DNA of 64,000 bases from Ottelia alismoides (lineage: Eukaryota; Streptophyta; Magnoliopsida; Alismatales; Hydrocharitaceae). Shown here piece by piece: positions 11,177 to 22,712 of the stretch (positions are counted from its first letter, which is position 1; each line of letters starts with the position of its first letter). The stretch is taken from NCBI GenBank assembly GCA_037367405.1, contig JAZKJV010003256.1, positions 1,364,001 through 1,428,000 on the forward strand, read 5' to 3'. Made by a program: the position numbers and the translations under genes. The notes below the pieces were generated by a model. It searched no databases, was not told where the DNA came from, and saw nothing but the letters and a program-made list of their open reading frames with translations.

Positions 11177-14121
11177 TGATGAAACCCAGTTTCATTGTCC
11201 TAATTCACAGATATTAACCCCCTAGCTTAGACTAAGTGTCAATAAAAAACAGATTAATCCCTGTAATTATCTGACCCCTTGAGTAAATTAAAAATACAAA
11301 AATAACAAAACAAAATTCGTAGTGTTTTTAAGCCTTTAAAAATGTCACAAAAATATTTCTACCTTTGTTTGACCTCATCTTCATTTTTGTTAACATGAAA
11401 CTTGTAGATCTCATCGAGATCTACAACTTTCATGTTTGAGTTTTTCCAAATTCGGACTCCTCCTTATTTCACATTCTTCTTAGAAATATTATGATTGGGC
11501 CACGTGGTGCCTCCTGGTTGCGCCACGCGGCCTGTCTATTCACGCGCCATGCACCCTCATCTTGCCACCGTCTGATTACTTCCTCTCCCTCTAGAACTCA
11601 TCTTCCAATCCCGCACCATTTTCCAGCCCTTTAATTGATTCTTCCACCACATCTCAACCGCTCGTCTCCGCCTTCATCTCATAGCACCACGTGTCGTCTT
11701 CTCTGCCATTCGATCGTCTCCGGATGCTCCCATCTCAACCATCTCCTCCCGCCATCGATATCCACCATTTGATCGAGCCACAGACTTCATCCCATCCGTC
11801 CACCAGCGTCACTCCCTCCTTGCACCACATGGCGCTTCCTGGGCCTTTCGATTGCACCGCTATCGATCTAATCTAGGCCTTTCACTAGCGCCCTGCTCTT
11901 GGCTGTTGGATCGCAAGATCCAACGGCCCAGACCCCTTCGTCTACCTCCGAACTCCCTCACCCACGTCGCCCCACCTCGCAAAACCAACCGCGCCCTATT
12001 CTATTTTCCCGAACATATCGTCCACCATATCCACTTCTCGACGACCTCACAATGTAGCACTAACAACCTCCATCTTTGTGGGTCATCCCTCGCCCTACGA
12101 TGTCCTCCCCATCGCTCCATAATCTCCACGCAACCCACTCACTTCATCACCGGAACTACCGTCTCCACTCTTCAAATACGCCCTCTCCTCTGCCCATTAC
12201 CGATGTCTACCTTTACGAGGGGCTCCACCCAGCCCCTCTCCTCCTCCTCCTCGTGACTGGGGGAGGGCCGATGAAGGAGCAACGACGGTGGTGGTCCCCG
12301 GTGTTGACCCTTGGTCCAAGAAGGCCAGGTCTGCGGTGGCTCCGCCCCGCTTGAGCTGCTCCCTGTCGCCGAGGGAGTTCAGCGAAGACCCGAGGTTCAA
12401 TAGAACCTCAAGCTCAGGCCCCGCTCTGCCATTATCGCAGGTAAGTCTCCTCCGATCTTCTTTGTATTTCCCCCTTATTTTCTCTTAATTAATTAGGCCT
12501 TCTCATGCTCCTTTACTTGCCATTAACCATTGACCAAGCTTTCCCATTCAACCCCCATTCACGCGCCACCTTCGCTTCCACCTCCTGTCTTCCGCAACCT
12601 CAGACCACCTTCAACCCCTCTCCTCCGGGCTCGCCGGAGAAGACAATAGGTCGCCGCATTCCTCGCCTCACACGACCCTCATATCGCCTCACTCCATATG
12701 AGCACTGTGCTTCGGCTATTGGAACTAACATTGCAGGTACCCGCCACCTCAATAGCCAGAGCATCGTCGGAGCCCATTTCGTGAACACCACCTCCGGCAT
12801 ACATGCGTCCTCTACTCACTCCAGATGTCCCAGATGATTCACTGAGCTTCAAGGATGATATCCAGGTGGTCAAGAGCAGATGGGGGTCTTCATCGAAGCT
12901 AGATATGAGTGGCAGAGCTCGGGTCCCTTCGTCGGAGTCCTTGTTCCGCCGCCAGTCGCAGCAGAGGAGGATGGTGCAACCACCGTAGGATGCACCACCC
13001 GGTGGTCATCCAACAGTGTACAAGGGTCCACGTCGACACCGTCCGCAACTTCCAGCTACCGTATGATCTCGATGATCGGGCGGTCTTTGATCATCTATGT
13101 GTCTTTGCCCGAAGCATATCCGAGTCTCGCACTAAACCTATCGGCTCGGGACCCCCAAGCCATCTCCGAGCCATATCCGAAGCTGAGGCTTCTCCCGAGC
13201 CACCGCTGAAGCACTAGAGCCCTCCGAGCCTCCTCTGAGCCTCTAGTGTCAACTGGGCCTAGGCCCACATGCTCTTCACGTGCGGTCTGGGTGAAATTTG
13301 CAAGGAGGTCCTCTGAACTATTCCAAATTGCATCAAGGTCTAGAAGCACGTGCATACCACATGCACCTGAGGTATTTTGCATACCAATCCTCACAGGTTT
13401 AATAATTACAAAAATACCCCTACACATGTGGGTAAATTATAGGGAAGGCTCCGCATTTATTTTATTTGCATTTTAGTCCCTCCCAGGGACCTGTTTGCTA
13501 TTTATCTTTCATGTTTTCTCGCATTTATGCCCCTGACTTCATTTGTGAATATCCTGAGCATTGTATCTCCGTTTCAGTTGATTTTGATCTCGTTTTGAAG
13601 CTTGTTTCACTGTCTTCTTGATGGCATGCTTAGATTTCTATTTTGACACTTTGATGTATTATTTTAATTGCCATGTGTCGCTTATACAACACGTTTAATG
13701 CCTTGTCTTAATTAATTTAATGGAATCTGATTCATAATTCTATTCTGAATTCGACTACATCTTATTGCTCAAATATTCTAATTTGTTAGGGCGTATTCAC
13801 ATTGCATTTCTTTACATTTTGTTGCATGTTAAAAATTAAATTTAAAAAATGCATTGTTCATGTTTATTTATGCATATTGTCTATCAATGCATTCATTGGC
13901 CTACGATTCTTTAATCCAACACTTAATATAAATAATAGGAGTCTAAATGATACTAAAGAGGCTTGTGTCCCTGAGTTCAACCTTGGGCTTGCCCAAGTAA
14001 AAATAAAAATCGACCATTTGATTTAATTGATATATTAATTAAATGGTCTTTAACGTATTTGATTTGGTCAACTACAACGCATTAAAACGACCTACTAAGA
14101 GGCTGAATTCCGGACTCGTCA
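11177..14121 (+). mobile_element. S1: Athila-like solo LTR (about 2.9 kb) in the C1 leader
   Basis: Starts TGATGAAACCCAG and ends GGACTCGTCA, paralleling G2 LTR ends (TGATGAATCTCAG ... GGACTTGTCA), with a perfect 5-base target duplication ATGAT. Shared interior landmarks include the 'gtagatctcatcgagat' stretch (11403), a CACGTG-bearing imperfect palindrome (about 11498-11535), a GC- and pyrimidine-rich middle with many chance open frames, and 'gcttgcccaagtaaa' near 13988. No internal region is present, so it probably arose by recombination between the two LTRs of one element. It is a more diverged subfamily than the G2 LTRs. Confidence 0.9.
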
Positions 14122-14126
14122 ATGAT
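14122..14126. repeat. Target duplication ATGAT, right of S1
   Basis: Second copy of the 5-base duplication made when the parent of S1 inserted. Confidence 0.85.
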
Positions 14127-14694
14127 CAATCAATTATTTTCATAATTATTAGACATAATATTTAATCAAGGCAAATTCTCAATTTTCATGATTTCCATTG
14201 AATTATAAACACATTAAATAAAGAGGTTTGATGATCTAATCATCTTCTGACCTATCTCCACTAAATATGGAATATCTAGGGAAAATAGAGTTGGAATCAC
14301 GCGAAATAAATTCGAGAGATTTGCTTGTTTGATTATCTATTTAATAAAAGTGTTTATTTCATAATTCATGATGGAAAAACATAAGCAAAATTAATTTTAT
14401 TACAGATCCGTGAATACATGCAAAATAATTTTTCATAACGGGAACTATTCGAATCATTTTCATGCACTTTTAGAACCAACTAAAAGTTACTGTTTTTAGG
14501 ATATATTTAGACATTCTAAATACATTTTATTAACCAAAAAACACATCAAAATAGTGCATAAATAGTAGGTTTTTATTTCGTCAAAAATCAATTCAAATCT
14601 TTCATCCAATGCAAAAGAACAAAGATTCCCGCGCATCCAAAACATGAACCATGATCGCCTAGGGTTTTGGATCACATCCAAGACCTAATCAAAG
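14127..14694 (-). other. C1 leader, part next to the primer site
   Basis: AT-rich, no coding signal. It resumes the C1 leader after S1 and ends at the primer binding site. Confidence 0.6.
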
Positions 14695-14706
14695 GCTCTT
14701 ATACCA
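14695..14706 (-). other. C1 primer binding site (initiator tRNA-Met)
   Basis: Minus strand TGGTATAAGAGC, one base from the TGGTATCAGAGC complement of plant initiator tRNA-Met, two bases inside the LTR end. This orients C1 to the minus strand. Confidence 0.85.
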
Positions 14707-14708
14707 CT

Positions 14709-17267
14709 TGAAGGATATGGAAGAATCACTAAGTGCAACACGGAAGTGTGAGGATCACATCATTTACGACCAGGAGCGACTAGTCGCACTAGTTGCTCGG
14801 TGCAACAGAATTTTAAAAAAATTAAACGATGAAACCACATGATCCAAGAACATTTCTCAGATCATTTCATCTAAACCACATACTAGATAAATGAATAACT
14901 CTTGTAGCATGGTTGTGATCGAGTCTCTAAACGAAGAGACCTCCTGTCTCAAGTCCACTCCATCAAAGGAGACACTTGCGAGCACGGAGACGAATCACGT
15001 GCCTCTTGCAATCCGAGTTGTTGATACAAGTAGTGAGTCTCCTGATATCGTCTCACAAGTTCAAACATCTTCTTCACGAGCGAGGTGCACCGAAGGAGAT
15101 GGGGATTCGCAAGTAGTCGCGGCAGCAACACAACGGCGAAGCGTCGATGGCGGGAACCTTCTCTCTAGGGTTAGAGTGGACGACCACTCAAGATGGAGAG
15201 AGAGGGTGGCGTGGGGCTTGAGAATGAGAGATAGAGAGGGTAATAGTTGTTGTAAAATGAAGATCAAGGGTTACCTCTTCTTTTATAATATTTTGGGAGT
15301 CCATGGATCTCAATCCATGGACACACACATCCAATGGTTTAGATTGATTTGTGTTTCTTTCGATGGCCATGATTATATTGTAAAAATACAACAACAATTA
15401 ATTTAATTTATTAAATATATATTGAATAATAATTAATATAAATTGATATCAAATTAAATCAATCATCCATGGAGATAATAGGAAGGAGGCTATCCCCCTT
15501 CCTTAAAGAGGGAGACAACCAACAATTCTAAATAAGACTTGATGGCCATCCATCATCTCCACATGGAAGGTGGCTATCACCTCTTTATTCCATGAGATTG
15601 CATTATCCCATAGATTTCTCCAATATTTTGCAACAACTTTTGTTGCAAATTTATTCACACAAATAATTCATAATTATTTTGTGAACATTGCAATCATGCC
15701 ATTGGAAATTTGTGAATCACATTCACAATCTAAAATAAAATATAAATTGTATTTTCCATTAATTGTCCAATGTGAATCCAATTCACATCAACACTTAATC
15801 AACAAATATAAATTACAATTGGCTCTCTCTAATATATCATAAATCACATTTATAATATTTATAAATAATTTGGATAATGCTATCCACATTATTCTTATCC
15901 ATTATAATTAAATCACATTTAATTATATTGGATCATCATTATCATGCATTAAATAATATGAATAAAATTCACATTATTCATGTTAAATAAATCACATTTA
16001 ATTATGCATTTCTAAATGCTTGGATATATTTTAATAATGGAATTATTCTTGAACTCTTTCAAGAATAATACACTCTCTCCGTAGATACTTGGAGATAAGG
16101 ACATGTCGATTGTATGTTCCATGTATAATGACTTGGATATTGAGATCACATCTCAAGTCTAGATTTCATGGACCTCTCATAGATGCTTGATTAATTCAAG
16201 ATCGTAAATATAATCTTCTCAATGCATCTGAATCACGTTCAGATTATGTCCAACATTTGGACCAAGACCAGATCACTTCTCTAGTGAGAGGAGTCACTAA
16301 AATCCAGACCTTTTTTATCACTCCATCGGAATGGAACTGTCATGGTTATACAATCGTTTATGATCACATCACCCTCATGTATTCCTAATATATGTACATC
16401 ATGCATACTTGAAGACCTATAATAAACCCAAAGACAGAGTTCAGTTTACACCGTCATCTTAGGGGTTTTATCACTAAGTTTTTCATTCGGTCATCGAGAG
16501 TTGGTATCGATCATATGCTTTACAAAGACATATATCATACTTGTAAACTGTTGTCATGCTTCCATAGCAAGATGACCATGCATGAAATTTGATTGGTCCC
16601 AATACCTCATGAGTGTGCTCATGTCTTACGATTCACAAGTGAACCTGTATGATCCCTTTGAGAGATCGTATCACTCATATGCCCTCTTATGCACACCAGC
16701 TCACCGATGTATAGACCTTGATTAGGTCATCAACCTATTGGTCTGCCAAATGTACATACTTAGACATACAACAACACATCTGTCTCCGGTCAGAGGATGT
16801 TTGCCTATATCGTGACAGTTTATGTCACAGGACTTGGTTATCTTGATCTCGTTAAGTCAACTCTTTGACCTAACTAATCTGACACCTCCGAATCTCTATT
16901 CCCATGTAAAGGACCTGCATCAAGAGATCGGTCAGATATCAGCCAAATGAGAATGGATTTCCATCTCCTACTCAAGTTGTAGATCATCTCTTAACAATCA
17001 TTTGATGGTGCTCGATGAGTCCTAATCTAATTCTTTAGTTAGTCATCCGAGCATCAGCCTCTATGATTCAACCATTGAATCAACAACTATATGATCATTA
17101 AGATGGCCATGGTACATAACCGTAATTGCACCCAGGGACCTTATATTGCATTCATTCATGTAATCTATGATAAGGAGTGAAATAAAAAAATAACTTTTAT
17201 TGAGAAATCAAACATTGCAATAACTTCTTTTGTAGGAATGGTTTGCCTCGGGCTCACATGGCTAACA
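14709..17267 (-). repeat. C1 5' LTR
   Basis: On the minus strand it starts TGTTAGCCATG and ends CATATCCTTCA, followed by a two-base spacer and the primer site. It aligns along its length with 3542-6150 (inverted) and with 30067-32616 (direct). A TATA-like box lies near 15281-15290. The open frame 14891-15406 is LTR sequence read backwards and is not a gene. Confidence 0.9.
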
Positions 17268-18925
17268 AGGGCATGACAGAGTAGTGGAACATGCGGCGGA
17301 GAGCTCCAGCATGTGGATGGATCTCGAATCTCAAGCTTTCCCAATTGTGGAGATGGATAGCTGTCATCTCGTCCGCATCCAAGGACCCAACTTTGGGATT
17401 GAAATCGCAGGAGAATCGAAACCACCTCTCGGCTAAGGTGAATGGGAGTTATTATAGAACATATTGTGGTGACTTTTGAAATTCAAAATGCGAGCAAATC
17501 AAGGCACAATATGTGGACCTGAGGTGCTGGTGGTGGAGACGAGTGAATGAGTGAAATGATCGGGGAAGGAATCAAGGGAAGTTTGTGAGTGACACACGTG
17601 GGGGAAATGCGTGAAGAGTGGGTCTTGCACAAGATAGACGGAAGAGGCAGGCAGACTAGGCAGTTCACCTAGGTCAGCGAACCCGGGCCGATCAATTAGA
17701 AGGGGTAGAGGAAATCGCCAAAATTGGCTAGACGATAAAATAGGAAGAAAAGGTTAAATAATTGAATAAAAAATTGAAAATAAATTTAAATGAATAAATA
17801 ATGTAAATAAAAATGGTTAAGAATAAAATAAAGTTAATTTAGATGAATTTTAATTAATTAAATATAGTGTATACAAGGTTTAAAAAAATTAAAAGTATTA
17901 TTCATAGGTATGTATACATACATATATACAATGATTTGATTTTTAGTTATTTATATATATACACATAATTTAACATTTTATTTATTTATAATATTTTACA
18001 ACAGTTTTAATGATAATTTTATTTGATTTTTAGGAATTAATTTATTAGGTAAATAGTATATGTACAATATATACATAGTGATACCTATACAATATATACA
18101 TGATTTTAATTTTATTGATTTTTGATTTTTGTAATTTTTATTGGTATTTCGTATGAGTCAAAATAATATTCAAAATAATATGTACAAGAAAATAAATAAA
18201 TAAATATATACATAATGTACATAGGTATAATATACAATAGTACCCCTAATTATCCACATTTCACACATGAACTCTGATTTTTATGATATCACCTCCATTT
18301 TAAAGATAATTTAATTTGGAGTACAACGAAAGTGATTTTGATGAGTTTGGAGTTTTGATGGAGCGGATATTGGTCTTGCCAGTTTGATATTTGTGGCTTT
18401 TTGAGAGTGTTGTTATTTATACAATATATATAGTTTTTTTTGCAATTATTTTTATTATTTACAAAAGATTTTTCTTCACAATTTTAAGAAGAAATCATTT
18501 TTATTTAAAAAGAATTTGTTAATGAATAGATTAAATAAAAGAATATGTATTATAGACAATATTGTACAAATGATCAATATACAAGTGACAAATAATTTTC
18601 AGGATTTTTTGGTATTTTTGAACCTTATCTCCCCCTACTTTATTCTTTATCGATCTGGTCAAGTTTGACCTTCTCTCAAGGTCAGATTCGTCCTGTATCT
18701 ATTACATATATACAATCTTATATTTTCTTTATTTTTCCTTTATTTTCTTTATTTTCCCTTAATTTCCTATATTTATTTATTTTAGGTTAAAATAGTGAGA
18801 AATATACAATATTTACACAAGAATTAGGGTTAGTAAAAGAATGGACTTGTTGCTATTTACAGATGTTTTATAAGGGATTTTAAGCTAAAATAAATAAATA
18901 AAGATGATGAAATGCATATTCATCA
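17268..18925 (-). repeat. G' 3' LTR, part to the right of C1
   Basis: The LTR start on the minus strand (TGATGAATATGC) is at 18925, preceded by the polypurine tract AGCATAGGGGGA. The sequence parallels the G1 LTR (24900-26699 in unit 1), including the conserved 'cttatctccccctac' stretch, but is clearly more diverged. It is cut at 17268 by C1; the rest should lie left of the window. The flank agggc would be the C1 target duplication half. Confidence 0.75.
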
Positions 18926-19739
18926 TCCCCCTATGCTTTACTTTTGTTAGTCCTTTAGCAAACATTTATTTGAAGAAAGTGACTAAAAGGAAAATAAAAA
19001 GAAAAAGAATAAAGGAAAATTAAAGAACTTAGAACGATATTGAGTATTAAACTTATCTTTATAAAATCAAAGTTTGGAGCTCTGTTAGACCTTTGGATTA
19101 TTAGTATGGATGGAACCTTAGTGGGAACGGACTTGACACTCAACAAGCTCCAGACACCTCACAACTCTGCTCAAGTCTCCTCAATAGCTAGGTCAGAATA
19201 GATCAACTCATACGCAAACTCTTATGACTATGAATCTTTCTTATATAGTGTAAGTAATATGTAGCTCTCCTCTGCTGAAGCGGTAAAATGCAGTCTTCTC
19301 TAACATGGTGACCCTTATTCCCCAATCCAATATCTCTTTCCTCGAGAAGAGGGACATTCCCTTCTAAGTTCAAGTGCAACCATCTCAAGAAGAGGAAGTG
19401 GATAGAAGAATGGATGGTAGCCAGTGTAGCCACCTATCTATGGATGCATGACCTGTGTAGTCAAGTCATCCATCTATGTGCTCATAAATATTTGACTTGG
19501 AAGCTCAAGCTTTCTTATTTGACTATACAAATGTACATACTCCGGTACGTATTTTATTTTCAATCAGGCCTATCCACTTTTTTTGAGTTTTAGATTTTTG
19601 TACATTTCTTTGAATATATACTAGGTGCAGCATGTACATAAGGAGTTTTTCCTCTTGAGCCAGCAGACTATCCCTCTTTTGAAACTTTATTGCAACGCAC
19701 AACATTCTGTCTTTAGACCTCACTACTACTGGACCGTGT
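18926..19739 (-). mobile_element. G' shortened interior (about 0.8 kb)
   Basis: Homologous to the last 0.75 kb of the G1 interior (26700-27470): shared 'caaagtttgg.gctc', 'attcccttctaagttcaagt' and 'tttttcctcttgagc' stretches. It ends abruptly against the end of an LTR at 19740 with no primer site, so most of the interior was deleted. No gene. Confidence 0.7.
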
Positions 19740-20670
19740 TGATTTAGATATTGCGAGGGTCTAAAAATATCCTCACTAAATACAAAGTGAAGACAACATT
19801 GTCGCTGAGGCGACCACTCATGAAACCTCAAGTCAATCAACAATTAACCATCAAATATAGTAATGAATAACAAAAATCTGGAGTTAAAATTTATTATAAC
19901 TCTATAATAAAGGTGTATAGTGCGTAAGCATGTGTAGAGTTCGAACACATGGAGCAAACGGTAGATTGAGCAATAATGCACAAAAAATTATCCTTTTCTC
20001 TTGTCCATTTATTATCTCTTTGTGTGGGTTTTAATTTTTAATATTTATATTTATATTTATATTTTTATTTTTTTGTTTTTATTTTATAATTTTTATTTCC
20101 TTTTTATATTTTCTGATTTTTTCAATTTCTTTTTTCTTTAAATATATCATAAGAATATTTAAGGCCACATGCCACATATACATTATAGAGTAATATATTT
20201 ATAAATAATACTAAAAATAATTAAAATATAAGAAATAAATTGTTTTTGGGTTTTATATATTTTTCTGATGTTTTTGTGATTTTTACATATTTTTATGTAT
20301 TTTTAAAATAAAAATATCCCAAATCAGGGAATAAATAAATAACCAGAATTGATTTGAAGATTAAAAATAGAAAATAAAATCCGAAATTCTTCAAATTAAT
20401 TTTAATAGATAGATAATAATATAAGGAAAAATCAGAAACAAATTTAAATATTTTAATGTTTTTGGGAATTTTACATCTTTTTTACAGGATTTTGGAACTT
20501 TTTAATTTTTATGATTTCCTTTTTCTATTTCTAGGGATTTTTAGATGGAAATATAAAATATAAAAATAAAAAAAATATATTTTTTAAATTTTACAAAAAG
20601 GTTTTATTTTATTTTTGGTATTTTCAAGTAATACAAGGATAAAAACATGTTCATTTGATTTTTAATAAAT

Positions 20671-20688
20671 AGTTAAAATGCTAAAATG
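20671..20688. repeat. LINE target duplication, left copy
   Basis: AGTTAAAATGCTAAAATG, repeated with one change at 22131-22148. The empty site, without LINE, is in unit 2 at 36043-36060. Confidence 0.9.
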
Positions 20689-22130
20689 ACCGGATGACAT
20701 CCCTGTAGAAGTATGGAAAGTTTTAGGTGAGCGTGGTTTGACTTGGCTTACGAATCTATTCAATGTTATTTGGCGAAGCAAGAAAATGCCTGAAGATTGG
20801 AGGAGGAGTATCGTGGTGCCTCTTTATAATAACAAAGGAGACATTCAAAATTGTTCAAATTACAGAGGTATCAAGCTGATGAGTCACACTATGAAAATTT
20901 GGGAACGTGTGATCGAAAGAAGGTTAAGGCAAGTTTCCCAAGTAAAAGAAAACCAATTCGGATTCATGCCAGGTCGCTCAACTATTGAAGCCATCCATTT
21001 GCTGAGGAGAACAATGGAGATTTATAGAGCTAAAAGGAAGAATCACCATATGATCTTTATTGATTTGGAGAAGGCTTATGATTCCGTCCCACGAGAGTTA
21101 CTGTGGAGAGTTTTAGAGAAGAGACAAGTACCTGTCCTATACATTAATCTCATAAAGGATATGTATGATAGGGCTTTATCTTGTGTAAGGACCCCGATGG
21201 GGAAGACTGACTATTTTGATATCAACATTGGTTTACATCAAGGTTCAGCTTTGAGTCCATTTCTTTTTACTTTGATTATGGACGAGTTGACAAGTCACAT
21301 TCAAGATGAGTTACCTTGGTGTATGTTATTTGCTGATGATATTGTGTTGATTGACGAGACTAGAGATGGAGTAAATGAGAAGCTTGAGATTTAGAGACAT
21401 GCATTGGAGACTAAAGGTTTTCGTATAAGTAGGGCTAAGACGGAATATATGGAATGCACCTTTGATGGAAGCAATGGTGAAGGAATCGAGGTGAAGATTG
21501 GTGACGATAACATTCAGAAGAGAGATTCTTTTAGATATCTGGGATCTATTTTGCAACATGATGGGGAAATTGATGGAGATGTTACTAATAGAATAAATGC
21601 AGGATGGCTAAAGTGGAGAGGAGCCTCCGCTGTTCTCTGTGATAAGAAAATTCCTTTAAAAATTAAAGGAAAGTTTTACAAAGCAGCCGTGAGACCTGCT
21701 ATGCTTTATGGTTCTGAATGTTGGCCTGTGAACCATAGACATGTGCAGAGAATGGCTGTAGCAGAAATGAAAATGCTAAAATGGATGTGTGTACATACAC
21801 GTAAAGATCGGATTCGGAATGATGCAATCTGAAAGAAAGTTGGTGTAGCTCCGATCGAGGATAAGATGCGAGAAAACCGTTTAAGATGGTTTGGTCATTT
21901 GCAAAGAAGGTCAACTGATGCACCGGTTAGGAGATGCGAGTGTTGGGATGTTGAGCCGGCCAAGAGAGGGCGAGGACGACCCAAGAAGTGTTGGAAAGAG
22001 ACTATAAGAAGGGATCTTAGTTTTTTGGATATAAGTCCGAGATTGACCCAAGACAGATCTGAATGGAGGCGGAGAATCCATGTAGCCGACCCTACTTAAT
22101 TGTGGGAAAAGGCTTTGTTGTTGTTGTTGT
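20689..22130 (+). mobile_element. 5'-truncated RTE-type LINE
   Basis: A 1.44 kb non-LTR retrotransposon fragment flanked by an 18-base target duplication and ending in a (TTG)n tail (TTGTTGTTGTTGTTGT), a hallmark of RTE-clade elements. It keeps only the reverse transcriptase and C-terminal part; the endonuclease is absent, as expected from incomplete reverse transcription. It is present only in unit 1, so it inserted after the tandem duplication. It is the best-preserved coding sequence in the window. Confidence 0.95.
20690..22099 (+). pseudogene. LINE ORF2 fragment: reverse transcriptase with two stops
   Basis: One continuous frame from PDDIPVEVWK (20690) to ADPT-stop (22099), broken by a TAG at 21392-21394 and a TGA at 21830-21832. 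Visible landmarks: NYRGIKL, NQFGFMPGRST, FIDLEKAYDSV (motif A Asp), GLHQGSALSPFLF (motif B), FADD (motif C, 21329-21340), a FRYLGS block, [16 protein letters not shown] and a basic GRGRPKKCW segment near the C-terminus. The enzyme primes DNA synthesis at a chromosomal nick. Both stops are single-base changes (Trp-like TGG to TAG; Arg-like CGA to TGA), with no frameshift, so this is a young copy. Confidence 0.95.
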
Positions 22131-22148
22131 AGTTAAAATGCTAACATG
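22131..22148. repeat. LINE target duplication, right copy
   Basis: AGTTAAAATGCTAACATG directly after the (TTG)n tail. Confidence 0.9.
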
Positions 22149-22707
22149 CCAAAATAAAAATATGACGTGAAAATACATGCTAGAAGGCATCTAACCCTAT
22201 TTTTCATAATTTTGGAGCACGATGCTATATTTAATAAATGAATTTCAAACACCAAAATACATAAACTAAGAAGGGCATATCTGTAAATAAAATTAAAGTT
22301 CAGGGTACATGTGTAAATTACCTAGAAATATACAACTAATATTCACATTTATTGGACTAAACATAAATACAAAAATTCATGAGGGCATACATGCAATTTG
22401 TCAAACCCACGTGGGATGACATGTGAGATGAGCTGGACTGGATCAAAATGCAATATGAAATAAATACAAGGATCCCTTTGGAAAATTACCAATTTATTTA
22501 TGCTACACAATTTAATTACATGACTAATAAATATATAAAACATTAAAAAGGAAGATATACAATTTATGCCCAAAGTGCACGCGATCCAATGATGCAGATC
22601 GTCGCACTTGCCATGCGTTGCATGCTGATCGGCCGATGACAGTTCGTGTCATGAGGTCTGAGATTAGATCTTGGAAGAAGATCTGACGGTCTAGGCTTTG
22701 AAGATCG

Positions 22708-22712
22708 GACGT
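22708..22712. repeat. G1 target duplication (unit 1)
   Basis: GACGT beside the G1 LTR end. The matching sites are GGCGT in unit 2 (36619-36623) and GACGC at the far end of G1 (63902-63906). Confidence 0.6.

Larger units (their letters stand above)
6151..17267 (-). mobile_element. C1: Ty1/copia element on the minus strand, 3' end interrupted
   Basis: Read on the minus strand: 5' LTR (17267-14709), initiator tRNA-Met primer site (14706-14695), a long leader carrying solo LTR S1, gag (from 9997), protease, integrase, reverse transcriptase (YVDD kept) and RNase H down to 6151. There it meets the 3' end of C2's LTR. The rest of RNase H and the 3' LTR would lie left of the window beyond C2. The 5' LTR edge at 17267/17268 abuts G' LTR sequence, so C1 inserted into G'. 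It has the same LTR family as C2 and C3 and is decayed, with several stops and frameshifts. Confidence 0.9.
19740..22712 (-). repeat. G' 5' LTR, 3' part, with LINE insertion
   Basis: Bases 19740-20688 and 22131-22712 align with the R/U5 half of the G1 LTR (22790-24170), for example 'gagttaaaatttattataactc' and 'ggcatctaaccctatttttcat'. The upstream half of this LTR is missing because G1 inserted at 22712/22713. The bases gacgt (22708-22712) form the G1 target duplication. AT-rich, no genes of its own. Confidence 0.75.

Noticed and set aside
11691..13476. Set of overlapping open frames in both strands
   Set aside because: They fall inside solo LTR S1 in its GC-rich part, with no domain and no consistent frame.
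14891..15406. 171-codon plus-strand frame
   Set aside because: Antisense to the C1 LTR leader; broken in the unit 2 copy at 30263-30448.
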